8,315 nt of DNA from Candidatus Omnitrophota bacterium (GCA_021735115.1 JAIPHQ010000025.1:1-8315), one strand, 5' to 3'; shown: positions 1 through 5,960, counted from the stretch's first letter. Translations and numbers: made by a program. Notes: generated by a model from the letters alone, not told the origin.

Positions 1-1
1 G

Positions 2-313
2 CCTTATTTACAAAAAGCAAAAAAAATGGATCCAGATTCACCGATTGTTTATTTTGGTTTAGGTAGTTATTATATGCTTATTCCTCCTATCTTTGGGAGA
101 AACTTGGAAAAGTCCCAATACTACCTCCAGAAAGCAATTGATTCTGACCCAAAGTTTGCTGATATTTATGTAAGGCTGGCTCAAGTTTATCGCGCCCAAG
201 GCAATATGGATAAGTATGATCAATATCTAAATAAAGCTTTAGATATAGATCCAAAAAATGAACTTGCCTTAGACATAAAAACGCGAAAATGTGATTTTAT
301 TTGTATTGATTAG
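2..313 (+). CDS. C-terminal part of a TPR-repeat protein (5' end outside window)
   Basis: The reading frame is open to the left edge, giving 103 visible residues; eight codons precede the first in-window ATG, so that ATG (26) need not be the start. The visible part holds tandem tetratricopeptide helices. One unit covers roughly residues 9-24, followed by a short insert with a PPIFGRNLEKS stretch. A good repeat then runs from the AIDSDPKFADIYVRLAQVY segment, and a final half repeat ends KALDIDPKNELAL. The canonical small/large pattern and the DP turn at helix ends are visible. The insert resembles the 'PP.FGG(D/N)LEKA' feature seen in many bacterial TPR proteins and in TRAP-associated TatT-like proteins, but this is only a resemblance. 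TPRs bind other proteins; the partner is unknown. It ends 4 bp before the converging prenyl synthase gene. Confidence 0.8.
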   Translation, partial: PYLQKAKKMDPDSPIVYFGLGSYYMLIPPIFGRNLEKSQYYLQKAIDSDPKFADIYVRLAQVYRAQGNMDKYDQYLNKALDIDPKNELALDIKTRKCDFICID

Positions 314-317
314 AAAA

Positions 318-1361
318 TTATTCTTGGGTAAGCAGGGGCAGAAAATAATTAGTTAATGCTTTTTTGTAAGATTTTTTCATTGCTAGTTGATCAAGTATCT
401 CTTGGCTTTTTTTGATCAGGTCTTGGATATCTTTTTTAGCTAACTGAAGGGCATTTGATTTAATGATAATTTTTTGCATTTGAGTTAGATCAGATTTATT
501 GATTTTTGCTTTTGTAAATATTTTTTTAATTTTATTCCGATCTTCTTTAGAGGCTTTATTATATGCATAAAATATGAGCAAAGTTTTTTTTGCTTCTTGT
601 AGATCGGAGGTTTGAGATTTTCCTGTCTTTTTTTGGTTTGCAAAAATACCTAAAATATCATCCCTTATTTGAAAAGCACGTCCGAGGTATTTTCCGTAAT
701 CGTTTAATTTATTAATTTCTGAATTTTTAGCTCCGGCCAATATTGCTCCAGTTGAAAGGGGGCAGGAAAATGTGTAAAAGGCAGTTTTATAGTCATATAT
801 CTTGTAAACGTCAGATTTTTTTAATTTATCTAGTGGTTTGATGCCGTTAATAAGCTCAATGAATTCGCCGGATCCGGTAAAAATGGCAGCTTTTACGAAA
901 TTTTGCAATGCTTTTTCTTTACGTGAAAAATTTTCTTTAATTGCTAAAAAGGCATTAATGGCCAAGGCATAGACGATGTCACCAACTACAATACCAAGGT
1001 CGCTACCATTAAATTTAGCATTTTTATTATTTTTTAAATATTTATCAAACATTGCATGCATTGCTGGTTTTCCGCGTCGGGTTTGAGATTTATCGATTAT
1101 ATCGTCATGAATTAACATAAAATCATGAAGCAGTTCTATCGAGAGTGCACTTTGATAAAGTCCAGGTGCTATTTGATTTTTATAGCTTTTATAGCCGATT
1201 ATAAATAAAACTGGCCTTATTCTTTTGCCGTCACGGAGGCTAAAATCTTTAATTTTTCTAAAAAGAATCGGGGAAATTATTGATAAATCGTATTCTTTAT
1301 CTAAATTTGATAGAAAAGTGGCAAGGCTTTTATCAATTTCTTTTTTTATTTCTAAAAACAT
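318..1361 (-). CDS. Polyprenyl diphosphate synthase, probably short-chain (GGPP-type)
   Basis: This is a trans-isoprenyl diphosphate synthase of 347 residues, a normal length. It condenses IPP with an allylic diphosphate using Mg2+ held by two Asp-rich motifs. GKRIRP is at 45-50. The first Asp-rich motif is DDIID at 86-90, followed by RRGKP at 95-99. The second is DDILG at 234-238, then KKTGK and SD..EAKKT, the usual C-terminal signature. The first motif has no two-residue insertion, so it is not the standard bacterial FPP type. An aromatic residue, F81, sits five positions before the motif, which in archaeal-type enzymes limits the product to about C20. The GGPP product is therefore an inference. 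No Shine-Dalgarno site precedes the ATG, and a promoter lies so close that the mRNA may be leaderless. The gene diverges from a UbiA prenyltransferase, its likely downstream user. Confidence 0.93.
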   Translation of the reverse strand: MFLEIKKEIDKSLATFLSNLDKEYDLSIISPILFRKIKDFSLRDGKRIRPVLFIIGYKSYKNQIAPGLYQSALSIELLHDFMLIHDDIIDKSQTRRGKPAMHAMFDKYLKNNKNAKFNGSDLGIVVGDIVYALAINAFLAIKENFSRKEKALQNFVKAAIFTGSGEFIELINGIKPLDKLKKSDVYKIYDYKTAFYTFSCPLSTGAILAGAKNSEINKLNDYGKYLGRAFQIRDDILGIFANQKKTGKSQTSDLQEAKKTLLIFYAYNKASKEDRNKIKKIFTKAKINKSDLTQMQKIIIKSNALQLAKKDIQDLIKKSQEILDQLAMKKSYKKALTNYFLPLLTQE

Positions 1362-1367
1362 TAATTT

Positions 1368-1396
1368 ATGATAACATATCGGAAAAATAAAAACAA
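1368..1396 (-). promoter_or_regulatory. Promoter of the polyprenyl synthase gene, placed for a leaderless mRNA
   Basis: Read on the minus strand, TTGTTT (1391-1396) and TATCAT (1368-1373) are separated by exactly 17 bp. Only six bases lie between the -10 element and the ATG, so transcription would start at or within a base or two of the start codon. No GGAGG-like sequence lies in this gap. The -10 matches 5 of 6 consensus bases and the -35 only 3 of 6, so the call rests mainly on spacing and position. Confidence 0.45.
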
Positions 1397-1437
1397 TTAA
1401 ATATTACACAAATTAGAGTAATTAAAAATTTAAGAAG

Positions 1438-2343
1438 ATGGGGTTAACCAACAAAATCAAAGTTTATATTCGGGCTTTCCGTTTACCTTTTTTGGTAGCT
1501 AGTATCTTTCCTTTTGTTTTTGGTTCTTTTTATCCGCAGCAGTTTAGCTTGATTGTATTTTTCGGGGGGATTGTTTGTGTGGTATTCACTCACCTAGGGG
1601 CGAATTTAATTAATGATTATGCTGATTCTAAAACTGGCCTAGATTGGAAGGATACGAAATTTTATGGTTTTTTTGGCGGTTCAAAATTAATACAAGAGGG
1701 GGTCTTGAGTGAAAGTTTTTACCTAAACAGGGCTGTTGTTTGTTTTTTGATAGCTTTGTTAAGTGTGTTTTTCTTAGCAGTTAAATTAGCCAGTGTTAAA
1801 ATTGTTATTTATTATTTTTTGATTATTTTTTTAGGATTTTCCTATTCTCACAAGCCTTTTCAATTTTGCTATCACTTTTTAGGAGAGTTAGTAATATTTA
1901 TACTTTTTGGGCCGGCTATTGTTATGGGTGCGTATTTTTTACAAACAGGATTATTTCCTTGTCTTAAATCTTTTATTTTATCCCTACCTTTTGGCTTTTT
2001 TACTACTGCAATTTTGGTGGCTAATGAAGTTCCCGATTACAAAGAAGATAATCTATTTAATAAATTTAATCTAATTAAATTGATTAGTCTTAAAAAATCA
2101 TATTTTTTATATTTAGTTTTAAATAGTTTAGGATTTATATCAATATTAATTGCTTATTTTTTAGGACTTCTTCCTTTTTTTTCTCTTATTTCATTGAGTT
2201 CATTTTTCTTAATTTTAAAAGCTGCCCTGATAATAAAAAATGATTTTACCTTAAAAAACGAACTAATAAAATCTTCTCAGCTAACTATCCTTAACCAAGT
2301 TTTGGTCAGTTTGATTTTAATTTTATCGATAAAATTTATCTAA
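1438..2343 (+). CDS. UbiA-family membrane prenyltransferase, MenA-like
   Basis: This integral membrane enzyme transfers a polyprenyl chain from its diphosphate to an aromatic or similar acceptor. The 301 residues contain about nine hydrophobic segments (near 12-31, 38-58, 98-117, 122-138, 148-167, 178-197, 222-243, 245-262 and 283-300). The first Mg/diphosphate motif is N56-L-I-N-D60-Y-A-D63 with G67 and D69. It is followed by GGSKLIQEG (80-88), typical of MenA-like members rather than the NRPxRP of DGGGP synthases. The second motif is N197-E-V-P-D200-Y-K-E-D204 with K209. A GELVIF...GP..VMGAYFLQTG stretch (149-171) also matches the MenA group. The substrate (1,4-dihydroxy-2-naphthoate or another) cannot be settled from sequence, and no other men genes are present. 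The divergent prenyl synthase probably supplies the donor. The start has only a weak AAGAAG ribosome site. Confidence 0.88.
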   Translation: MGLTNKIKVYIRAFRLPFLVASIFPFVFGSFYPQQFSLIVFFGGIVCVVFTHLGANLINDYADSKTGLDWKDTKFYGFFGGSKLIQEGVLSESFYLNRAVVCFLIALLSVFFLAVKLASVKIVIYYFLIIFLGFSYSHKPFQFCYHFLGELVIFILFGPAIVMGAYFLQTGLFPCLKSFILSLPFGFFTTAILVANEVPDYKEDNLFNKFNLIKLISLKKSYFLYLVLNSLGFISILIAYFLGLLPFFSLISLSSFFLILKAALIIKNDFTLKNELIKSSQLTILNQVLVSLILILSIKFI

Positions 2344-2364
2344 AAATAAAATGATTAAATAAAT

Positions 2365-2394
2365 TTGCAAAACCTATCTTGATTGCGGTAGAAT
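2365..2394 (+). promoter_or_regulatory. Promoter of the sufC-sufB operon
   Basis: TTGCAA at 2365-2370 and TAGAAT at 2389-2394 are 18 bp apart. The -10 matches 5 of 6 consensus bases and the -35 matches 4 of 6. Transcription would begin near 2401, leaving a leader of about 30 bases without a good Shine-Dalgarno sequence before the ATG at 2432. The promoter lies in the 88-bp gap after the UbiA-family gene, which has no visible terminator, so readthrough from that gene remains possible. Confidence 0.5.
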
Positions 2395-2431
2395 AAATAC
2401 CCAAAAGTAAGCAGTTGGATAAAATATTATT

Positions 2432-3175
2432 ATGGAAAGTATATTAAAAATCAGAAATTTAACAGTCGAAGTTGAAGGAAAGGCCATTTTGCGTAATTTA
2501 GACCTTGATATTGCAAAAAATCAAAATCTTATTCTTTTTGGCCCGAATGGTTCTGGTAAATCAACCTTAATCGGTGCGATTATGGGTTTTGAAAATTATA
2601 AAGTATCTTCAGGAACCATTGAATTTCTCGGTAAAAATATTATTGGTTTAAGTCCTGACCAGCGGGCCAGGCTAGGGATTGGGGTTATGTTTCAGCATCC
2701 TCCTAAGATTAGAGGTATCCAACTTCAGAATTTTATAGATTTACTTTCAGAAAAAAGTAATAATAATGAAGAAAAAAATAGCTTAATCAAAACCTTAAAC
2801 TTGGATTATTTACTTGATCGAGACCTAAATGTTGATTTATCAGGTGGAGAAATTAAGCGTTCTGAGTTGCTTCAAGTTTTAGTGCAAAGGCCTAAGTTAT
2901 TGCTTTTAGATGAACCAGAATCAGGAGTTGACTTAGAAAATATTGCGCTTATGGGTAAAGCATTGAATTCTTATCTTGAGCACCATAAACTCTCTGCATT
3001 AATCATAAGCCATACTGGCTATATTTTAGAATACATCAAGACTAAATATGCTTGTGTTATGCTTGAAGGTAAAGTTTGCTGTCATGACAATCCTGCCAAA
3101 ATTTTTTCTGAAATTAAAAGTGTAGGTTATGAGAGATGTAAAGATTGCCGATGTAGAAGTGGAATTAAAAAATAA
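2432..3175 (+). CDS. sufC: Fe-S cluster assembly ATPase SufC (SmsC-like)
   Basis: This is the soluble ABC ATPase that powers Fe-S cluster assembly on a SufB/SufD scaffold. All ABC motifs are present in 247 residues: Walker A GPNGSGKST (37-45), Q-loop Q88 within the SufC-typical FQHPPKIRG (87-95), signature LSGGE (136-140), Walker B LLLLDEP with D160 and E161, D-loop SGVDLE and H-loop His194. FQ-x-P-P and DEPESGVD are hallmarks that separate SufC from transport ATPases, and no membrane partner gene lies nearby. The next gene is a SufB-type scaffold two bases downstream. The C-terminal tail is unusual, with three cysteines in a short basic run (C236, C239, C241) after a GYE motif. No clear ribosome site precedes the ATG. 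Confidence 0.95.
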   Translation: MESILKIRNLTVEVEGKAILRNLDLDIAKNQNLILFGPNGSGKSTLIGAIMGFENYKVSSGTIEFLGKNIIGLSPDQRARLGIGVMFQHPPKIRGIQLQNFIDLLSEKSNNNEEKNSLIKTLNLDYLLDRDLNVDLSGGEIKRSELLQVLVQRPKLLLLDEPESGVDLENIALMGKALNSYLEHHKLSALIISHTGYILEYIKTKYACVMLEGKVCCHDNPAKIFSEIKSVGYERCKDCRCRSGIKK

Positions 3176-3177
3176 TT

Positions 3178-4278
3178 ATGACTAAAAAAATTACAGATAA
3201 TTTCAATCAAGAAGATCAAGATAAAATCAGAAAAACAGGCCTTGATTTTTCGCAAAAAACTCGGTCAGCTTCTTTTATCCAGCAAGATAATGATATTTTG
3301 TTTAATAAGGCGTTGTTTGATGGGATTGAGATTGAACCAATCGAGGTAGCTTTAAATAAATATCCCCAGATAAAAGAAAAATATTACGGACAGGCATTTA
3401 AGGAAGTAGGTAAAGAATATCCCAAAGATACAGTTGGGGGGTATTTTATCAGAATCAAAAAAGGAAAAACTATTGATTTTCCAATTCAATCTTGTTTATT
3501 TTTAAAAAATAAAAAATTTAAACAAAAAGTTCACAATATAATTATTGCTGAAGAAGGTGCTCAAGCTCATATCATAACCGGTTGCGCCTCGGCTAAAGCA
3601 GCAGAAGAAGCTTATCATTTAGGAATCTCAGAGTTTTTTGTAGAAAAAAATGCTTATCTTAACTTTACCATGATTCATCGCTGGGAAAAAGATATTGAAG
3701 TAAAACCGATGAGCGTGGCTATAGTAAGCCAAAACGGTTCATTTGTCTCAAACTATATTTGTCTTAATCCGGTTAAAGATATCAAAATGTATCCTACTGC
3801 GGTATTAGCTAAAGATTGTAAAGCTACTTTTAGCTCGCTTATGGTTGCTCATCCTAACTGTATCCAAGATATTGGTTCAAGAGTAATATTTAAAAAACCT
3901 GGATCTTCTGCAGAAATTATCTCTCGGGCTGTTAGCTTGGGGGGAAAGATTATTGCCAGAGGTGACCTAAATGCAGAATCGGCAGGAATCAAAGCTCATC
4001 TTGAATGCCGTGGTTTGATTGTTACCGAATCGGGAAAAATACATGCAATCCCGGAGCTTCAAACAAATTACAGAGATGTTGATATGTCGCATGAGGCAGC
4101 AATTGGTAAAATTAGTAAAGATGAAATAAATTATTTAAGAGCTAGAGGGATACCAAAAGAAGAAGCTCAATCCTTAATCATCCGCGGCTTTATTGATGTA
4201 AATATTTTAGCTTTACCTGAAGAGCTACGCAAAGAAGTAGATAAATTAGCAGATCAAACCTTAAAGAGCGGCCTTTAA
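3178..4278 (+). CDS. sufB: SufB/SufD-type Fe-S scaffold protein (SmsB-like)
   Basis: This is the scaffold partner of SufC, on which the Fe-S cluster is built. At 366 residues it is shorter than E. coli SufB (about 495) and has a compact N-terminal region before the beta-helix core. The C-terminal core shows MSHEAAIGKI (303-312) and RARGIPKEEAQSLIIRGF (321-338), matching HEATTSKI and RGISEEDA.SMIVNGF of SufB. By that alignment H305 and E306 correspond to H433 and E434 of E. coli SufB. C277 corresponds to the sulfur-accepting C405, and the Cys-to-Glu distance is 29 residues in both. It therefore looks SufB-like in its active site. No SufD, SufS, SufU, SufE or SufT gene is adjacent. It starts 2 bp after sufC without its own ribosome site, so translation is probably coupled. 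Databases may label it 'SufD family'. Confidence 0.9.
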   Translation: MTKKITDNFNQEDQDKIRKTGLDFSQKTRSASFIQQDNDILFNKALFDGIEIEPIEVALNKYPQIKEKYYGQAFKEVGKEYPKDTVGGYFIRIKKGKTIDFPIQSCLFLKNKKFKQKVHNIIIAEEGAQAHIITGCASAKAAEEAYHLGISEFFVEKNAYLNFTMIHRWEKDIEVKPMSVAIVSQNGSFVSNYICLNPVKDIKMYPTAVLAKDCKATFSSLMVAHPNCIQDIGSRVIFKKPGSSAEIISRAVSLGGKIIARGDLNAESAGIKAHLECRGLIVTESGKIHAIPELQTNYRDVDMSHEAAIGKISKDEINYLRARGIPKEEAQSLIIRGFIDVNILALPEELRKEVDKLADQTLKSGL

Positions 4279-4286
4279 TTTTTCTG

Positions 4287-4314
4287 TTGCAATTTTTTAA
4301 AAAAATTATAAAAT
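4287..4314 (+). promoter_or_regulatory. Promoter of the aldolase gene
   Basis: TTGCAA (4287-4292) and TAAAAT (4309-4314) are 16 bp apart, the spacer being a T-run followed by an A-run. The -35 hexamer is identical to that proposed for sufC. The leader would run from about 4321 to the ATG at 4369. The T/A runs just after the sufB stop could also mimic a weak terminator, but there is no GC stem. Confidence 0.5.
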
Positions 4315-4357
4315 AAAGATTCTCTTGCCGAGGATAAATAATTAACATGTTTAGCTT

Positions 4358-4364
4358 AAGGAGG
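4358..4364 (+). promoter_or_regulatory. Strong Shine-Dalgarno site of fbaB
   Basis: AAGGAGG lies four bases before the ATG at 4369. It is a near-perfect anti-16S match and fixes the start; together with the strong promoter spacing it suggests high expression, as expected for a central glycolytic enzyme. Confidence 0.85.
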
Positions 4365-4368
4365 AAAA

Positions 4369-5421
4369 ATGAGTGATAAGATTAAACAAATCTTAGGAAA
4401 TGATGCAAAAGATTTATTAGAGCATAGTTGCCAAACTATTTCTAAAGAAGATTTGCACCTGCCAGGGCCTGATTTTATAGAAAGAATTCATATCGGTTCT
4501 GATCGGCCCAACAATGTATTAAGGAACCTACAGGAAACTCTTAACCATGGAAGATTGGGTGGAACTGGTTATTTATCAGTTTTACCGGTTGACCAGGGCA
4601 TTGAGCATACTGCTGGTGCATCATTTGCACCAAACCCGATCTATTTTGATCCGGAAAATATTGTAAAGTTAGCGATAGAAGGGGGGTGTAATGCAGTAGC
4701 CTCAACTTTGGGAGTATTAGGTATAGTTTCCCGGAAATATTGCCATAAAATACCTTTTATTGTAAAGATTAATCATAATGAACTCTTAACTTATCCTAAC
4801 TCATATGATCAAAGATTGTTTGCAAATGTAGAACAAGCATTTGAAATGGGAGCAGCTGGAGTGGGTGCTACTATTTATTTTGGTTCAGAACAGTCTCGCC
4901 GGCAAATCGAAGAGATAGCTGAGGCTTTTGCTCGGGCTCATGAATTAGGAATGTACACTGTATTATGGTGTTACTTGCGTAATTCAGATTTTAAAAAAGA
5001 TGGTAAGGATTATCATACAGCTGCTGACTTAACTGGACAGGCAAATCATCTTGGGGTAACTATTGAAGCTGATATTATTAAGCAGAAACAACCTACTTTA
5101 AATGGTGGTTTTGATGCAATCGGTTTTGGTAAGACTCATCCTTTGATGTATGAAAAGTTAAGTTCAAATCACCCTATTGATTTAACTCGTTACCAAATAG
5201 CAAATTGTTACATGGGGAGAGCCGGGTTGATCAATTCCGGTGGTGCATCGGGAGAAAATGACCTACAGCAAGCGGTCAAAACTGCAGTAATCAATAAACG
5301 AGCTGGTGGCATGGGTTTAATTTCAGGAAGAAAAGCTTTTCAAAAACCGTTGAAAGAAGGCATTGAAATTCTGAATGCGATCCAAGATGTTTACCTGGAT
5401 AAAGAAATAACTATTGCTTAG
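4369..5421 (+). CDS. fbaB: Class I fructose-bisphosphate aldolase (FbaB/DhnA type)
   Basis: This enzyme interconverts fructose 1,6-bisphosphate with dihydroxyacetone phosphate and glyceraldehyde 3-phosphate, by a Schiff-base (metal-free) mechanism. At 350 residues it has the same length as E. coli FbaB and reads like it throughout. Landmarks include LPVDQGIEH (72-80), FDPENIV, a VKINHNE segment, [18 protein letters not shown] (166-183), [23 protein letters not shown], and the closing [12 protein letters not shown]. The Schiff-base lysine is K238 in the IIKQK strand. GGASGENDL (291-299) and [16 protein letters not shown] (308-323) form the phosphate site. It is a DhnA-type aldolase, distinct from class II metal enzymes. 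It is flanked by its own promoter and stands alone rather than in a glycolytic operon. Confidence 0.97.
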   Translation: MSDKIKQILGNDAKDLLEHSCQTISKEDLHLPGPDFIERIHIGSDRPNNVLRNLQETLNHGRLGGTGYLSVLPVDQGIEHTAGASFAPNPIYFDPENIVKLAIEGGCNAVASTLGVLGIVSRKYCHKIPFIVKINHNELLTYPNSYDQRLFANVEQAFEMGAAGVGATIYFGSEQSRRQIEEIAEAFARAHELGMYTVLWCYLRNSDFKKDGKDYHTAADLTGQANHLGVTIEADIIKQKQPTLNGGFDAIGFGKTHPLMYEKLSSNHPIDLTRYQIANCYMGRAGLINSGGASGENDLQQAVKTAVINKRAGGMGLISGRKAFQKPLKEGIEILNAIQDVYLDKEITIA

Positions 5422-5455
5422 ATCTAGTAAGACATTTCGCCAAGTAATTCAATGA

Positions 5456-5487
5456 GACTTGACTTTTTCAAAGAAAAAGTTGTAGTC
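5456..5487 (+). repeat. Imperfect inverted repeat after fbaB
   Basis: GACT (5456-5459) plus CTTTTT (5463-5468) pair with AAAAAG (5474-5479) plus AGTC (5484-5487). The loop is CAAAG and the inner mismatched segment can form A-T and G-U pairs. The stem is AT-rich and is not followed by a T-run, so a classic intrinsic terminator is unlikely. It may cap the aldolase mRNA 3' end or be part of the neighbouring repeat. Confidence 0.5.
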
Positions 5488-5492
5488 GAATT

Positions 5493-5533
5493 GATACTGA
5501 GGAATGAAATGACGAAGTATCTCATGGAGATAC
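5493..5533. repeat. Palindromic intergenic repeat, resembling REP/MITE-like bacterial elements
   Basis: GATACT (5493-5498) is complementary to AGTATC (5516-5521). GTATCTC (5517-5523) is also perfectly complementary to GAGATAC (5527-5533) around an ATG loop. Between them is TGAGGAATGAAATGACGA. The layout recalls the widespread 'CATTCTGAGGA..GAA.TGACGAAGAATCTC' palindromic elements found between genes in many bacteria, here with ATTC changed to ATAC in all complementary arms. The resemblance is from memory. Only one copy is visible in the window, so mobility is inferred. It lies in the 159-bp gap between fbaB and the ferredoxin gene. Confidence 0.5.
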
Positions 5534-5567
5534 GAAAAGGTATTCGCTAAATATATTCATTTTTAAT

Positions 5568-5575
5568 GAGGAGGT
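5568..5575 (+). promoter_or_regulatory. Shine-Dalgarno site deciding the ferredoxin start
   Basis: GAGGAGGT ends five bases before the ATG at 5581. An in-frame upstream ATG at 5566 overlaps this site and has no ribosome site of its own, so translation should begin at 5581. An AT-rich TATATT at 5552-5557 could be a -10 element, but no matching -35 is seen. Confidence 0.8.
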
Positions 5576-5580
5576 TGAGG

Positions 5581-5769
5581 ATGAAGGTGAAAGTTGATCC
5601 GGAAAAATGTATTGGTTGTCAAATGTGTGTGCAAGTTGCACCTGACTTATTTGAAATGCAAGGAGATAAGGCAGTTGCAAAAGTAGAAGAGGTACCGGAA
5701 GATAAGCAAGATGAATGCAAACAGGCTTCTGAACAATGCCCGGTAGAGGCAATCCCAATTGAAGAATAA
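5581..5769 (+). CDS. Single-cluster [4Fe-4S] ferredoxin
   Basis: This is a small soluble electron carrier of 62 residues, the usual size for the Thermotoga/Pyrococcus type of one-cluster ferredoxin. Cluster ligands are C10, C13 and C16 in CIGCQMC and C53 in the ECKQASEQCP segment. An N-terminal KVKVDPEKC strand and a C-terminal PVEAIPIEE strand flank them. The protein is acidic, as usual. In thermophile homologues two further cysteines form a disulfide. Here the second is kept (C46), but the partner position, 20, is alanine, so C46 is probably a free thiol. The gene is followed directly by a strong intrinsic terminator, and with a hairpin-containing spacer upstream it may be its own transcription unit. 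Its redox partners cannot be read from the context. Confidence 0.93.
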   Translation: MKVKVDPEKCIGCQMCVQVAPDLFEMQGDKAVAKVEEVPEDKQDECKQASEQCPVEAIPIEE

Positions 5770-5796
5770 ATATATTACACTACTTTGATTAATTAG

Positions 5797-5826
5797 CCCC
5801 GAAACTAGATAGGTTTCGGGGTTTTT
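5797..5826 (+). terminator. Intrinsic terminator after the ferredoxin gene
   Basis: CCCCGAAAC (5797-5805) pairs perfectly with GTTTCGGGG (5813-5821) around a seven-base loop and is followed by TTTTT (5822-5826). The 9-bp GC-rich stem plus T-run is a textbook Rho-independent terminator, 27 bp after the ferredoxin stop. It separates the ferredoxin from the downstream glutaredoxin cluster. Confidence 0.95.
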
Positions 5827-5957
5827 AATAAATTCGAATAAAATTTTTAAAATTATACCAGTCCATAATACAGTGTATATCCCTAATTAATGAGCCTGGG
5901 TAAAAGAGCAAGAAGATATCGCTAGCAAAACACCTATATGTTTTTAAAAGGAGGTTT
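5827..5957 (+). promoter_or_regulatory. Leader region of the glutaredoxin-hemerythrin-ndh cluster
   Basis: Because a terminator closes the previous unit, the promoter for the downstream cluster should lie in these 131 bp. I see AT-rich candidate -10 elements but no -35/-10 pair with convincing spacing. ATACA-G-TGTAT (5868-5878) is a small perfect inverted repeat with a single central base and could be an operator half-site pair. A strong AAGGAGGT ribosome site (5948-5955) ends the region. The regulatory role of the rest is inferred from position only. Confidence 0.4.
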
Positions 5958-5960
5958 ATG

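Noticed and set aside
316..350. AATTATT / AATAATT inverted repeat as a shared terminator for the converging genes
   Set aside because: The stem is only seven A/T pairs around a 21-base loop and has no GC core, so chance is the simpler reading.
1438..2343. Digeranylgeranylglyceryl phosphate synthase (archaeal lipid enzyme) for the UbiA-family gene
   Set aside because: The NRPxRP stretch typical of that group is absent, while the GGSKLIQEG and VMGAYFLQTG segments fit MenA-like members better.
2432..3175. Reading the ATP-binding protein as a transporter ATPase
   Set aside because: FQHPPKIRG and DEPESGVD are SufC features, and the adjacent gene is a SufB-type scaffold instead of a permease.
5566..5580. 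Upstream ATG of the ferredoxin
   Set aside because: It overlaps the GAGGAGGT ribosome site that serves the ATG at 5581, and homologues start at the MKVKVD strand.
5522..5758. Open frame on the minus strand across the ferredoxin gene
   Set aside because: It is the complement of a clear ferredoxin with ribosome site and terminator, has no family features and no ribosome site.
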